Positions 1 through 35,999 of a stretch of 64,000 nucleotides of DNA are shown here, in pieces. Source of the DNA: Pteria penguin (lineage: Eukaryota; Mollusca; Bivalvia; Pterioida; Pteriidae); the NCBI GenBank assembly GCA_035048485.1, contig CM068584.1, positions 63,036,420 through 63,100,419 of the forward strand, in the 5' to 3' direction. Numbering within the stretch: the first letter of the stretch is position 1; each line of letters begins with the position of its first letter. A program made the translations under genes and the position numbers. Below the pieces are notes generated by a model. It saw only the letters and a list, made by a program, of their open reading frames with translations, made no database searches and was not told where the DNA came from.

Positions 1-180
1 TCTACGCTTAACGTATGCTCCCTCCCCTCACCGATCGATCGATATCTAACGTTTCACTGGCCACTAATCCCATGAGTAAACGATCCTGAATTTTATGACT
101 TTAAACGACCACATTTTAATGCAGATATCAGAATAAGGCGCAAATAAAGGGTGAGATGCATTGCCTTTTTTGCATTTTCA

Positions 181-1212
181 GGGACACCCAGCGACAGACA
201 AGTCACGTAAAGGGCGACGACTGTGCAGGGGGAAAAACTTTCCAAAGAACGCATAACTGTTGCGCTGTGTGCGAGTATGACAGGAGAGAAATGTAAACCA
301 TTGGTTATCGGTAAATCGAAGAAACGATGTTTCCGTAAAATTTCACCGGAGTCGCTACCTGTCACATATCGTAATATCAAAAAGGCATGGATGACAAGTG
401 CATTAATGGAAGATTGGCTTAGAGATTTGAATCGCAAAATGAAGCGACAAAAATGGAAAATTCTTTTTTTCATTGATAATGCGCCATCCCACCTCAAGCT
501 TAACCTAGACCACGTAAAACTACAATTCTTCCCACCCAACATAACAGCCAAAGCACAACTCATGGACCAGGGTATTATTCAAACAGTGAAACTCAAATTT
601 AGAAAACGACAACTGCAGCATATGATTAGCGAAATGAATAAACACCACACGAAGTGTGGATAGCAAATGATAAAGGACATTTCTATTCTCGAGGCCATTT
701 ATTGGATCAACAAATCTTGGTCAGAAGTTCAGGAATCTACAATTGAAAAATATTTTGCTAACTCTGGATTCGTCTATACATCCGATGTTGAGGGTGATAA
801 AATCATGAAAATGGCGACGACGATGAGTCTTACAGTGACGATGACGTGCCACTGCGCATGATCCAGATGTCTAGACAGTTGTTTTGGCTGTGAGTTTCAA
901 GATCTAGTCCAGATTGACGAAAATTTAGAAACGTGTGACCAGGAAATGGCCAACTGGGACTTACATGCATATGATATTCTGCACGTTAGTAGAGAGGAGA
1001 TAGAGGATTCTGACGATGACAATGACACAGAACAAGTGACCCACAATCAGGACAGTGATCAAGTGATCAGCATAGCAGATTTTCAGGACTATCTATCTAA
1101 AATGAAGCGATTGCGTTATATCACGGTAATTCTGATATCCTGGAGAGGGTAATGGATTTGAACGATATTGCAGGGCTTTTATTGAGTAAAGTTCAAGACA
1201 AACAAGAATAAA
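181..1212 (+). pseudogene. Decayed Tigger/pogo-type DDE transposase, 5' truncated
   Basis: Remnant of a Tigger-like (Tc1/mariner superfamily, pogo group) transposase. The stretch 223-663 carries the DDE core around a FFIDNAPSH motif (second catalytic Asp) and a MDQGIIQ motif (third Asp). After an in-frame TAG at 661-663 the same frame continues with ISILEAIYWINKSW, typical of the Tigger C-terminal part. The acidic tail reappears in another frame at 946-1152. Damage visible: the TAG, at least one frameshift before 223, and further ones between about 820 and 900 (an extra T in the run near 883). The N-terminal CENP-B-type helix-turn-helix and the first catalytic Asp (normally in a DET motif) are not found, so the copy is truncated or begins outside the window. 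It cannot encode an active transposase. Family assignment is from recalled motif similarity and is firm. Confidence 0.88.
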
Positions 1213-1345
1213 TGTCTTCTTCAAGTGAATGCATATTTTGCATATTTTTTGGTGGATATTGTTTTAAATAAACATGCATCATATGTATATAATGAACACT
1301 GTGGAATAAACTTTTTCTAAAATTCAATAGAAAATTATTTCGAAT

Positions 1346-1426
1346 TAGGTGAACCTCTATTAGAAGGTCACCTCTCTGTAAAGGTCACTTTTCCGATTTC
1401 CCTTGGGTGACCTTTATATACAGGTT
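1346..1426. repeat. Probable 3' terminal region of the Tigger element
   Basis: About 130 bases beyond the transposase remnant lies a cluster of related short motifs: AAGGTCACCTC, AAAGGTCAC and GGGTGACCTTTATATAC. The last is the inverse complement of the first type, so the segment looks like the inverted terminal portion of the element. The matching 5' terminus is not in the window, so the boundary is inferred. Confidence 0.4.
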
Positions 1427-1429
1427 CGA

Positions 1430-2532
1430 ATGTATTTTCTTTTCATCAATTCTTTGTTTCGTCGGCTAGGAGTGGTCAATGAGCTGGAAGTTCTGCACGG
1501 TTTTAAACATTTTCTGTCTCACCCCTTTTTGCACCGGATTAAGAGATCTTGTGCAAAAGATGTTTGGTCGGTTCGCCAGTCTGAGTGTGCGTCCGTATTT
1601 CCGCAGCGCCTGATGCAATAGAATGTTGTTACAGTTACCAAAATTCAAAAATAAGTACATGTATTTCCTCTAAACGTCGTTATGCATTATTTGCTACTGG
1701 GGAATTCGCGTTTCGAAAACGCAGGTTGTTTAGCTAAACATTTTACTAGTTCTTGAATTTGTTTTAACAACACACTAGTTCCTCAACAATAACAAATAGT
1801 CACAAAACTTTCCTATAGTTTTCTGTTTTCGTATTGTTATTGATGAAAAATATTTGTATCTAACATGAAATAAAATAAAAACAACAATACCTTTGTACAT
1901 CTAGACCACAAAAGACTGAAAATAAAAAGGGAAAGGGGGAGGGGTTCCTTGGGACTGTTTTAATGGCTGAAATCTTTTTACCTGGCGCAGATTTTTTTTC
2001 TCTCTCACAATTTAGTCACTGCAATATTTTTTCGAATAAATCAGTACTGGAGTGTAGATATATGTAATGAAAGGACTAGGGCAAAACTAAAAAATTACCA
2101 TTTCCTGTTTGTATGTTACTAATTCGAACACTCCAAAAGATGTATTAACACAACGGTTATGAAAACTGTTGTGTATTTGCCTACAGCAGAGTATGCATAT
2201 ATAAGTACTATTATGCTTGTTGTGGGGTATTGTGGTATAGGAATTTGTTTCTTGAAAACTGTAGAAAGGATAGTACCACCCGAATATCGTAACAAAAAAA
2301 ACAAACAAACAAACAAACAAACACATAAAAAGGATGGGGATTGCTAAAAAAGATTCATTTGTTAATCAGTAATTTGGGAGGAAATATCTCAGAACTCTTT
2401 ACTATAATACATTTTCATTTTGCAAAAAGGTGATTTTATATGTCAGTACCCTGACCGACAACTAAGAAGGTAAATTAAAAATGTTTCTTTCCTTTTCTAT
2501 AATAAAGACTTCGAAGGATGACAAGGGAATTT
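1430..2532. other. Non-coding interval between the Tigger remnant and gene A
   Basis: AT-rich sequence with no ORF that looks coding. It holds a short (CAAA)n tract at about 2,294-2,322. I looked here for a further ankyrin exon of gene A (minus strand) and for its polyadenylation signal and found neither convincingly. Confidence 0.6.
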
Positions 2533-20437
<17,905 letters not shown>

Positions 20438-21025
20438 TATGTTGATGTTGCCGCTCTCTCCCCATTAACGACGAACGATTAATTGGTTCATCTGTCCAAG
20501 TTCTGAGCATTCAGATGGTAAATATATAACAGCAAACAGCTAAAGTCAATAGAAGGTGTGCGTCACTGTGCTTGAAAGTAGATTACACCATGCTTTTATA
20601 TCAGCATTAAACTGCAAACAATTAAGTAAAATTAAGATCCAAATCTACGGACATATAAAATACTTTGTTTGTAGAATGCTGACCCTAATCCGCCACATCA
20701 TACATCCTGAGGTCCACAAATGCTCACTACTTTACGCATTTGTCAATGCCAAAGTGACATTGCAGCGGTTAATTTCATTTTTGATTCATTTTAATTATTT
20801 ATTACTTTCCTGTGTTAATATTTAAGTGAGAGTTATCTTTCTTACACCAAAAATACATTAAACTCTGTTCAAAAGTGTGTATGTTAAAATAGCTGCCCTA
20901 GATTGGCTCTTATGTATTCCGAAGTGGTAAAATCCTCACTTGTGGTCCTTCACCTATTAAATCAATTTGTGGGGGTAAAATATTTCCATTATAGTGTAAT
21001 TTTTTTTTCAATATGAGAATAGGTG

Positions 21026-21186
21026 GGTTGGTTGGTTGATTTGTGTTTTACGTCGCTTTCAACAATTTTTCAGTGACATGGAAGCAGGAGGTAACCAACC
21101 GCGTTAACATAGTGCCGCAATCCGGCAATCGAACCGGATCGTCGGTGCCGGAAACCAAGTACTTAACCACTACACCACGCCTGCCC
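21026..21186 (-). mobile_element. tRNA-derived SINE of a second family
   Basis: Minus-strand head GGCGTGGTGTAGTGGTTAAG (A box) and CCGGTTCGATTGCCGG (B box), then a short body ending in a GTAAAACACAAATCAACC-type tail. Distinct from the GCCTAGTGG family elsewhere in the window. Confidence 0.75.
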
Positions 21187-21613
21187 CTAATATGAGAATA
21201 GGAGAAAACAAATCGAAATAAGATTGAGAATCATCGAAATATAATACAATCTAATAAAACTTTACCGTTTAATAAAAGATATCATAGATATGGTGCGAAG
21301 GTCGATAGGTAAATATCGATGGATCAGAGAAATCTGACTATTTCTTCTTGTCAAAGAAATAAGCATAATTTAGTCAAGGAGGCCACCCCGGAAATCAGCA
21401 TGTATTACATTCGGTTTTGCCTCTGTGTTTCAAATATTATATCCTTAAAGAAGTGCACACATATGTAATACTAGATATATTATGGAAGTTTATATCTGAC
21501 AAATTCTGTCAATTTTATGAAGCGCAACATCCAGTAATATTTTTTAAATACTTATTTCTTTTCAATATAGACCGCATATCAACATACTAATAGCAATACC
21601 ATCTTGGGTGCGG

Positions 21614-21615
<2 letters not shown>

Positions 21616-21680
<65 letters not shown>
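21616..21680. repeat. (GT)n microsatellite
   Basis: About 32 GT units upstream of gene B; it may adopt Z-DNA. Confidence 0.95.
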
Positions 21681-21681
<1 letters not shown>

Positions 21682-22314
21682 CCGCGCATTAATAATCTGT
21701 GATCTCCAAACCAAGTCATCCAGTTGTCTAGAAACAAGAGCGTTTATTTCTAAAATATTGATTTGCAGATGCATCAACACCAAGTCTAGAAACACAGAAA
21801 CATTTGGCACCTCTCTTTTTGGTATAACTTAATTGCTTATCTATTTTTTCTTTCTCTGGTTTTCTAAATTGTTTCGGTTTGTAAGTAAAGTGGTTATGAT
21901 AAAGTTGAAATGTTCAAAATATACATACTAGGTATTTCAGGAATCTATCAAAAAATGCCTATAATGGAGAGAAAATGATCACTTCACATTAAACACTTCT
22001 TCCTTGATATGTCGGAATTCGTGGTTTACATATGGTAAAAATAATCTTATTTCCTTCTAACGAAGGACGCTAGAGTGTCGTCAACAATATTAATCAAACT
22101 ATTCATAACAGTACTTGGACAGATTGATTTATACAGATATTTAGTATCAGATGGACGTATATTTATAAATATTTCATTTTTGTGCAAAGTTTGCTGTGTA
22201 ATTTGCGATGAAGTAGGGGAAAATGTAAAACAGATAAGTAATGGAAAGTGTCTACATGATTGAAGATGAATACTGAAGAAATCTCTATTATTGAGATGTT
22301 ATAATATGTAAATC

Positions 22315-26546
<4,232 letters not shown>

Positions 26547-26938
26547 ATACAGTGTCCATGGCCAACCTACAAACAAGATACTACTGATATAGCAAGATAC
26601 AAAAGTTATCCACAACAATTTTTGTTTTACTAAAATAAGGAAGGAAAGAAAAAGGATTATTCAAGACAATTGTTCCCTAAATTCATTCATTGGATTAATA
26701 ACAGAATATGGATATGTAGATAAGGACCATTTTATATGAATTGATGTAAGGAAGTTTATTTTCATCATATTCATTACTGCCAATTATAGAGTCCAAAATT
26801 TTGTTTGATTATTATGGTGTTTTGTATAATGAAAAATGACAAATTCTTAATTAGTATCTTAAAAATGTAACAATTCCAAAAACAATAGAAGATAAATGAA
26901 AAGTAAATAATTTAAAGAACCACAAAAAACAAAAGAAC

Positions 26939-26978
26939 CCCCCCCTCCCCCCCCAAAAAAACCACACCACCACAAACC

Positions 26979-27009
<31 letters not shown>

Positions 27010-27025
27010 AAAAAAAAAAAAAAAA
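26939..27025. repeat. Homopolymer cluster (poly-C, poly-A)
   Basis: Runs of C broken by short A runs, then about 24 A. It may be partly an assembly artefact. Confidence 0.85.
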
Positions 27026-27954
27026 TAAACCAAAAGTAACCGCCTCCGAAAACAAAATATCCCACTCGGAAAAATTAAAAACCAACAAAACGCTGTAGCA
27101 TGTACTCATATCGATGGTGTTCCCTGTATTTAGTGATGTTTTGTTTTTCCTTCATATGCATGATACTATACATCAAACGGTAGAGCTAATAACACACCAA
27201 CTATGAATCATCCCCATCAATGTTACCTATACATGTTATCTGTAGAATCTGCGATTTATAGGTCAGGATTTAATGAGCTTGAGCTACGTTACGTATAGTT
27301 AGTATACCTTGTTTGGTTGTATTATATACATGAGTGAAACGTACGGAAGTAAATGAGTGAATGGGATTAAATCATAATGAATGATCATTCAAATATAAAA
27401 TAGTATTGTGTTTTCTGAAACCGGAAATAGAATTGAATTTTCTGAAAGCGATAACGTAATATCGATGGTAAGTGCTTTGGAGAAAGTGATAATATTGAAA
27501 TTGAAAATGTGTATTGCTGAAATTTTGTTTCATTTGAAGTGAAATCAATCCAAATCCATTAAACGATATATTATTCTGTTATATATTTCCTTGCTATGTA
27601 GGTATATTTGTATCCTAAAGTAAAGTATAATGCTCCTTTTCCGATATAAATACTAATGTAAGTCTAGAGAAAAGAACACAATCTGTTTATCTAACTCCTA
27701 AGGAGGTTTAATTGAAATTTGAGGTCAAAGTGAAGGAGAAAAATATTTGAGAAATTTGGGGATTATTGCAAAAATATGTAGATCTAATTAATAAGAAAAA
27801 TTACATTTTACGTTTTATGACAATAATAAATAATACATCATATATATGTTAGTTTATTCGGTGCACCCATTTATGTCACGTTACTGAAGTTCAAGGCCTA
27901 ATCTATAGGAGGATATAGATTACCAAATCTCTCCAAAGATGACAACTAAAGAAC

Positions 27955-28030
27955 CATCTCACGGCAGAGCTGTACACGTGAGATAATTGTGGAGTGACGT
28001 TAAACAATAATCAATCAATTAATCAATCAA
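27955..28030 (+). repeat. SINE 3' tail fragment
   Basis: GTGGAGTGACGTTAAACAAT followed by AATCAATCAATTAATCAATC matches the tail expected for the GCCTAGTGG SINE family in this window (compare the inverse at 3,892). Head absent. Confidence 0.65.
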
Positions 28031-31000
28031 AAAATAAACTACTGAAGGATAATCTACCCTTTCTATACTTTTAAGATTGTAGAAATAATACGGTTCATGG
28101 TGAGTTTCCCTAAAACAATTTAATTTGAAAGTTGTAAAGACGGTGACCTTTTCTGTAGGACGTAATGTCTATCATAAAACGCATACATTATACACCAGGA
28201 AGTACAAAATGAGGAAATAGTAAATACCGCACGATATGAAACAACATACCATTATAATGGTAAACAGCACAGGGCTTTCCCCCAATAATTTCCTGACCGT
28301 TAGCCATGCTTTATTTGCATTTAAGTATTCTTATATCTTTCTCTCTCTCTCTCTCTCTGTCTGTCTCTCTCTCTCATATGAACAACATATATTAAATAGT
28401 ACAGTAAAAGTACTACACTAACAGCATGCTTGCGACACATGGTTAAATTTCCTTTCACTCATCCCTATTACGTGTATAAATAAAAAGGCTGATTTATTTT
28501 ATGTTCGCCTAAATATTGTATCAAGTAGGAACAATAATTTTTTTCGGTCGTGGTTTGATAAATGCAGTATACTGGTATGCATGTTCTGTTTATACATTAG
28601 CCATTCAGATAAACAGTTTTATACCCGGTAAAGTAACTCAAATTTACTAGATCATGAAATTTATTTCTTGTAAAGTACAATGTAATTTTGAGCGTATTTA
28701 GTATCTAATCGATGATGCTATAGAAAAACACGGAGGGTATAGCATTGTAGTTGAAAACAAGGATGGGAGAGAGGGACATTTTTAATATGACGTTTTGATA
28801 AAGAAAGCAGGATGCTCTTGATTATTATAATTATATATGCTATTAATATGAATGTAATAATTAGTGTGCAATATCAAATATGCAGTCCCCTCCTTTTCCC
28901 CGACCTAGGCTCTAAGGTGACTTGTTGATGATTCTGACACTCGGCTTCTAATATTTTGTCTTGCAAATACGAAATTACTTAACAAAAGTGTCTTTTTCAC
29001 TATATTCCACGTATTTATTCCAATTTTACTATTTAAACTGTGGGTGGAGCCCCTCCCTTATTTTTACTATGCAAAATGATTCAAGGTATTGAATATTTCA
29101 ATATGGAAGCATACAAAGTGTGTAACTTATAAGAAGTATTGAGATTTTATTATATTTTATAGTTAAAAGTGTTTGCTGCATTTCGGTTCCTATTAGACAG
29201 TTTTCTTTCGTTCTACTGTAAAAGTAAAGCTATCTCTTTAGGAAAATCAGAGGTACAAACAAATAAGTGAGATAGTGTATAGTAGTTACATTTCTTTTCT
29301 GCTTTCAAAGGGATTAAAATAAAGTCTGATCCACTAATTTATATAATTTACTCAAATCAATAATTCATTGTCGGAAAACAATAAACTCTTATATGTCTTA
29401 GCGTTATCCATTTCTTAGTGAATATGAAATTCCTTTGGTCAACAGACTAATCACTGCGCTCATCCGACTAACCTTAGTTATACTATAGAAAAGGAAATTA
29501 CAATGGAAAGCCCTCTCTACTTGATGAATTTATTCTTTACCAAGCAAGAAGAATTTTCAAATCATTAATCAAGTTCACGCCAGAAATTCAACCATGCCAC
29601 AGGTGATATTGACACTCAAAAGATCACACACTGCAACATACGCGATCAGAGGTAGTGAGGTGCCAAACTTTATCGCTACATGCAGCCTTCAATTCATAAG
29701 AAAGAGTTTGGACTTCTCGACATCGAAACCGGCCAGTTACTATGCTACACCGACTCGAATACCGTGAGAGTTTGGTGCTGCCAGGTTATATGCAAATGCC
29801 ATGAATCTATCATCTTAACAGTGTCATTCATAGGAACTTCCAATTATTTATTGCTTTTGATTTCTTTTCAATAAATGTCTTATTTGAAAATATAATTGGC
29901 ACGACATAGCTGATTAACGATTCATAATTGAAATTAAGGTTCTAGTTCCACTCCTCTTTTCCTGTCTGTCTGTTTCTTTAATTTTCCTTACTAGACATAT
30001 CAATTTCTATTCTAAAATTTCGTTACATTTCGAGATGTAAATATCCAAACCTAGAACCAAACTCGCCTAGCTGTAATTTTCGATACATCGGCACTGATCC
30101 AAATTAATATCTTATCAATTTTATGCAAAAAGCAAAAAGAGAAAACTGATTAACATAGAAGATCAGGATTCGATGGCATTTACAAGAGAATAGGGTTTTT
30201 GATCGTTACAAAACTTACAGTAATGAAATAAATTAAAGGTGAACTTGACAAAACTGATTTCAAAATCATGCATCGATGATAGTGTGTATTTATATGAAAC
30301 TTAAGTAGTCTTATTTTCTTCTACATATCATTGCGTAGACAAATCATATCCTTAAACATACATGTATAAATTAAAAAGGGTATCGTTGAAATCGTGTGAA
30401 CTTGAACGTGCTCCTCTTTTACATCACATGTTAATAACCAGTTATTTACAATAGATTCTCAAAGGGTTGGCGACTTTACAAATACAGTCTTTTTGTCTTT
30501 CCTTCTACATAATTGCAAATATATGTGCAAATGTATAGGGAGATGTGCACTGCACAAAAGGATATCAAGTTCAATTGAGTACCTGGGTTTTAAGTGTAGA
30601 CATTGATCCAAGAGAAGGGTCAATATAGCAGAATAAAAAAGGGAGGAAAACATTGTCTGTGCTCTTCTTTATCCATACTGTTATGATATAAATGACACGA
30701 ATTCTCATTGCATGATGAAAGTTACTCTGAGGCATGTATATACTCGATTACACACAGAAAATTTCAAAATTTTATTAATGCCCTATACGGAAGCCTGTCA
30801 ACAGAAAAAAATATGGCGGACCTAGACTTGGAGCTGAATATATTTTATGGGACAGAAAAGAGGAAAGTTCAAACATAGACTTAGATGTAGATAGTGTTCG
30901 TGAAGATTAGCTTTATAGACCCGCAGAGGACACAAATGTCATTGACAGCAACTTGTCGATGGTTATTGTTTTCGCAATAAATCAAATAGTTTTATCCAAT

Positions 31001-31975
31001 GATACTATTCATGTGGAAATTTTACTGCAAAATGCGGAATACTTTGTAATAAGCGTGCATAATAAGCATCAGTATATCAGTACAATCAGCTGTTTGACAG
31101 GATCACCTGCATTTCTGTAGACTTCTACAGTGTAATATATACACAGCCGGTATGCCAATGAGGATATTATGCTTATGTTTTCAAATTTTTGCCATGATGA
31201 TACGTCGTCGTTGGGAAATCATCAATTACATGCAGGGAACTTGAAAACGCAAGCATGTTATCCCATCATACATCACATCCTCTGTTGTATACAGGAGGGT
31301 TGACCCCTGGGGACTTAAAAGGGAGGGGTTGTTGGAAAATAAAACATAAAATGTTGTCTTATTTCATTTTCGTAGATCGAAGCGATATTTTATTCGTCTT
31401 ATACAACTTGCAATTGATGAACTGGGTCTGTCCACAAAAAGTTTGGGGAACATATGTTTCATGTTATCAAAAATATTTGCAGTTTCGTTTGTTATCAAAA
31501 ATATATGCATTTTCGTTTCCTATCACCTTATATCTATAATACTATTGACATATATTATTCTTAAGGCGAAAATCCCAGTATTAGTGTATTATACATAAAT
31601 GGTCATACATAAATATGCAATATCATATTATTGGTGGAATGGAGTTTATATATATATCCAAAATTATGATCTATGTAGTTCACATAATTATTACATAAAC
31701 ATGAACAAACATATTCCGTTTACTGATAGGAAAGTTAAAATCATAGCGCAGGAAGAATGTGTACTGCCGATGTTTAAATCAAATTGACAAAATATAATTT
31801 GGGACAAATGCAAGGTATGCCATGTTATTTAAATTATAAATAATGAGTTTAAGTGTTGGATTACCTCCTAGACATAGTACCATTGATAAATATCTATGAT
31901 TTTCAAGGCACAAATGGTACATTGTGCACTACATAAATACATGTAGGTCGCCTTGCGTGGTAAGGGCCATACGTA

Positions 31976-32016
31976 GTCCTGATGAAGGAGCAGATAGTTT
32001 CGAAATATTAACCGCT
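31976..32016 (+). other. Hammerhead-like motif CTGATGA...CGAAA
   Basis: CTGATGA, then A, a possible 5-bp stem GGAGC/GUUUC with loop AGATA, then GAAA. The two core boxes fit a hammerhead, but the extra A before stem II and the G-U-rich stem weaken it; stems I and III were not established. Confidence 0.25.
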
Positions 32017-32813
32017 ATTTACAATTTTATTTGAAGATCGATATTGTCGTTGCACGTTATACCTATGTGTCGATATTTTCCGATCTGGCAATTGTCGTTG
32101 CTGCAATCCGTTTCTGCTTCACACAAGTCTGTCTGTAGATACTGATATCCACATCATTTTTTTTTCATCTGCAGTTCATTGCAGTTGCATAAAATACAAA
32201 AATTACAATCGACTTTGCACTTATGCCCCCCCCCCTTCCCTTACACACTCATTTCAGAAAAGGGGAGCCCACACGTGGAAATTCTCAGCCACTTTGGGTG
32301 TCAAAGTTTATCTCATATTATTAGAGTGTTTTCAACCTTATCATCTATATAAATGCTTTGTAAATTTGTAGTCAAAAGAGGAGCGACTGACTTTCTTAAT
32401 CAGCTACTGAAAACAACACGACAAATTTCCACATACAAAGAATTAAGATGAAATAGTGTTATTTTAACCACCATGAGATCAATCGGTGTTATATCCATTC
32501 TTTAGGGTGAGAAAATAAAAAATCGGTGATTTATATTTATAGCAGTGGGTAGGTAAAACAAACTTGACAAACTTCGTGTAGATTTGTTACAGTATCTTGA
32601 TAATTCCCTGACTTCCCTAATTATCATTATCCCAAAGAACGGTGTATTTATACTAAATACCGCCTTTTCTTATCTGGAAAAGGCATTTTTATGCCAATTT
32701 CATCTCTCTTGAAATCTCCACTTAAAGTTGTATTATTCGACTGTGACGTGAAATACATGAATTAACGTTATAACAAAGACAAAGAAAATTGCTGCGTGCG
32801 GTAACATTTCTTG

Positions 32814-32815
<2 letters not shown>

Positions 32816-32891
<76 letters not shown>
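32816..32891. repeat. (AT)n microsatellite, about 38 units
   Basis: Uninterrupted AT repeat followed by a short poly-A run. Confidence 0.96.
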
Positions 32892-32893
<2 letters not shown>

Positions 32894-32989
32894 CCCTTTA
32901 AAAAAAAAAATTCACAACTCTGTGCTACATCCTTAGATACCGTCTTCAAAGTAGAGTCCTGCCACAGGACATCGAATATACATTTTTGA

Positions 32990-35900
32990 AAGGCAGGAAA
33001 ATTGCGTCTCTTTTCATGGATCCCAGTAGCCTAGATCTTGACATATTCATTTAAAACAAGCCAGGAAAATTAATAGGATCGAACAGAAATTAAATCTTTC
33101 TCGTACTCACACCATGATTCCCCATTCTTTGTCTGTATCCACACTATATTATCCATATCGAAATTGGAAAACAGTTTCCAGTAACTATAAACATACTGGG
33201 TAAATGTCTATAAATAGACTGTGGTAATTTTCAATATCTACCCGAATATAGTAAAATACGAAAATAACTGGTGTCACATGACTATGGCACTACCAACAAT
33301 ATACCACAGTAGGAACGATTACTCTTGGTACACATAGGGTACATTTAATCTATATAGTTCTTTTTTATTTTATTCATTTCCTATTGTTTAGGAGAATTAA
33401 AATCCATCCCATATCTGTTATATTTCGGACAAGGATGTGTGTACTGTAGAGAATGAAACTAGAAGTCATTATCATGAGTACCATCACAGGGCCTTAAGTT
33501 GTTAATTGTCTCTATAACTGCACATTAAACAATTGTAAATGGTAATTCAGTTAAAGGATTTATTGTGAATATGAATTTCACTGTTCCTGACAGAATTTAG
33601 GCCAAAGATATCATGTTTTGGTATCATTTTTTTTTTGGGGGGGGGGGGGTGTTTGTTGTCTGTATCTGTTATGTTTGTTTGTTTGTTGTTTATCTTCTTT
33701 AGTATATCAATTGTAATTGTGAATGTCAATGTTAAATAGTTCAATAACTAGTTGTAATGTCTGAATAGGGTACTTCGGTAAAAACCATACACGTGTACAT
33801 AACTTGTGTATTTGTTAACAAAACAGAGTATTCTCGTGTCGCGATAAGTGTAATGCATTTAAATGTCATTGGAAAAGAGACATATATCTGTATGTTTACG
33901 TCATGATCAATTGATGCCATTAGAGTAGCACATATGTGAAGCATGGTGAGGGGCAAAAGCTGAAATAGATCCCGGATATAGATAGTAATAAAATTTAAGA
34001 AATATGATGATTTGTTTATTCATTTTTGTTTATTCATTTATTGCTTTACTTAACAGCAAAATGAACACACTCATTTGAAAAAATAAACATTCTATTACAG
34101 TACACTGCCTGTTCAAAGGAACAATGAAGGGTCTTTTCGGTGTTCAGTCACGTTGTCTGGAAATTTTCCAAATTTTTTACTCCGATTCAGATCATGTAAT
34201 ACCCGTGCCACTTATGTCATTCGAAAAAAAGACAAGATACAGTCTAGGCATAAATTTGCATTTGCTTATGATTAGGTAATACAACAATATGTGGTATCAT
34301 GGCCATAAAGAGTTACGATACAGGAGAAGATTTATCTGATATCAAGGACAAATGAATACGAAGAGAAGCAAATTACCAGGAAGTCTTATATCTACAATTT
34401 AATACTTCGACATAACCTAGTTCTTACCTTAACGTTGAAATCCACAACGTGTCCTACTCTTAACAATATATGAAACAGCTGGATAAAACGCCATAATAAA
34501 ATTGATATTGAAGTATCCAGTCGTTTGCTTATCCACCGTTATATATTAAAAGATATAGACGGACACGTCATATCAGTGACAATAATTATAAAATCATTTA
34601 TAAAGATAGGACCCATTATACTATATATTGGCCTACAAACAGAATAAACAAGCTAGGCCTTTGTGATCTGCTTAATTAAATGTCTCGAGACGTCGCAATG
34701 ATTACTATCAAAAACCATCTAGAATCGCATTTAGCTATCCTTGACTTACATTTATTATTTGTTTACCCATACTGAATCGCGATCTGAAGTTTGTTCTGTT
34801 TTGAATATGAATTCGCACTAACTGACATAGTCTAGAAAGTAAACACATTGAAGTTCTGTTTCTTACCCTGCATTATGATGTCGATGTACGCCGATACACT
34901 ATTATGCACAAACAAAACATGAGTGGTGTATCCGTTTACGTTTGAAATAGCCCTCTCATGTATCGGATAGGATTGAACAGTTTACCTGTTCTTCGTGTAT
35001 ATCACTGGATATAATTGATAGAATGTCTCGTTCACTAAACCCTTGATTACCTCGGCCCGTTGATTCACCACATTATCAACTATGACAGATAAGATTTCTA
35101 GCCGGGTTTTATTGTATCAGGTACATTATAATTTCTGAATTTGAAATTTGAATGGCACTATTTGACAGATTTAATTATCTTGATCATTTCACTCTGTTAC
35201 TCACATACTATAAAGATATAAAAATAGTAACGGTCAGGTGCAATTGCTAGGTTATGTTAGGCTACTATCAATGTCTAAACACAGTGTTTAAGGCTGTCAC
35301 AAAAATCTTTCATAGTTTCTGTTCTGGTTTCCAATCCAAACTCCCTACCTCTTGAAAAAAAAATAAGCAGATTGAAATATAACAGCTTGCATTGAATACG
35401 TGGCTGATACATTGTTTCACTTAAGACTATGATAAGAATTGTCTCAGTGAATTTTATGGTTGTTTTTGAAAGAAGTGCGGATTTATTTTTCTATACAATG
35501 ATGTACAGACAAAACAAGTATTCTACAATTGAGTTCGTCGGCATGCGAATATATGATTGTTATACTAATTAGAGTTGAAGTATCTGTCCCAGATATATGT
35601 GTGACAGGAAATGCACAAGAAAGGTATATTATTGTAAGGGGGGTGGGGTGGGGTGGGGGCTGAAACCATAAAACAAAAGAGAATCCTCCCACGTTGTCAT
35701 ATACATTTAGGTAATAATTTATATCTATACTATTGATCCTAGGCGTCGAATGTTTTGTCATGTAAAGATAAAGAATTGACAAATCTCCCCTGAACTTCGA
35801 ACACATAAACCCTGATTTCAGCTTTCGAGTCGAAAAGTGTTATGTTACTGTACTTTGTCTGAATTGGTCTGAGCTTCTTTTAAATTGTCTGTTATACATA

Positions 35901-35990
35901 ATATCGTATAAACTATGACGCCCATGACACTATTGACCTATGCAGGGGGGTGCTATGACGATGATATCACTGACGGATGCTATGGTTTTA
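32990..35990. repeat. Diverged repeat block, copy 1
   Basis: Segments of this stretch recur further right: 33.0-33.6 kb at 39.4-39.9 and 49.6-50.1 kb; 34.7-34.95 kb at 38.1-38.4, 52.67-52.9 and (inverted) 40.4-40.6 kb; 35.57-35.99 kb near 59.75-60.1 kb. Non-coding as far as I can tell. Confidence 0.65.
33111..33156 (-). other. Exon-like mini-ORF, copy 1
   Basis: Minus strand: MDNIVWIQTKNGESW, then GTGAGTACG in phase 1, looking like a first coding exon. Copies at 39,555-39,591 and 49,674-49,701 keep the VW.QTKNG-like core and the GTGAGT donor. Could also be chance conservation within a repeat block. Confidence 0.3.
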
Positions 35991-35999
35991 ATGCCATCC

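Larger units (their letters stand above)
20438..22314. promoter_or_regulatory. Shared upstream region between divergent genes A and B
   Basis: About 1.9 kb separates the predicted start codons. The promoters of both genes should lie here or in 5' untranslated exons. I see no strong TATA or initiator signal. It contains a SINE (21,026-21,186) and a (GT)n tract (21,616-21,680). Confidence 0.5.
26547..32815. other. About 6 kb of AT-rich sequence without a supported gene
   Basis: Contains a poly-C/poly-A tract (26,939-27,025), a SINE tail (27,955-28,030) and a (CT)n tract (28,339-28,376). Scattered ORFs of 60-94 codons have no splice context or recognisable motif. The 3' untranslated part of gene B should begin here. 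Confidence 0.6.

Noticed and set aside
93..563. 156-codon minus-strand ORF
   Set aside because: It is the antisense shadow of the Tigger transposase remnant, whose plus-strand translation has recognisable catalytic motifs.
26851..27109. Gly- and Phe-rich minus-strand ORFs
   Set aside because: They arise from the poly-C/poly-A homopolymer cluster.
29594..29874. Overlapping ORFs near 29.6-29.9 kb
   Set aside because: The segment is somewhat less AT-rich and might be an old retroelement scrap, but neither strand gives a recognisable protein.
30812..30880. ATG in a good context starting MADLDLELNIFYGTEKRK
   Set aside because: Stops after 21 codons, no donor-bounded exon or partner exon identified.
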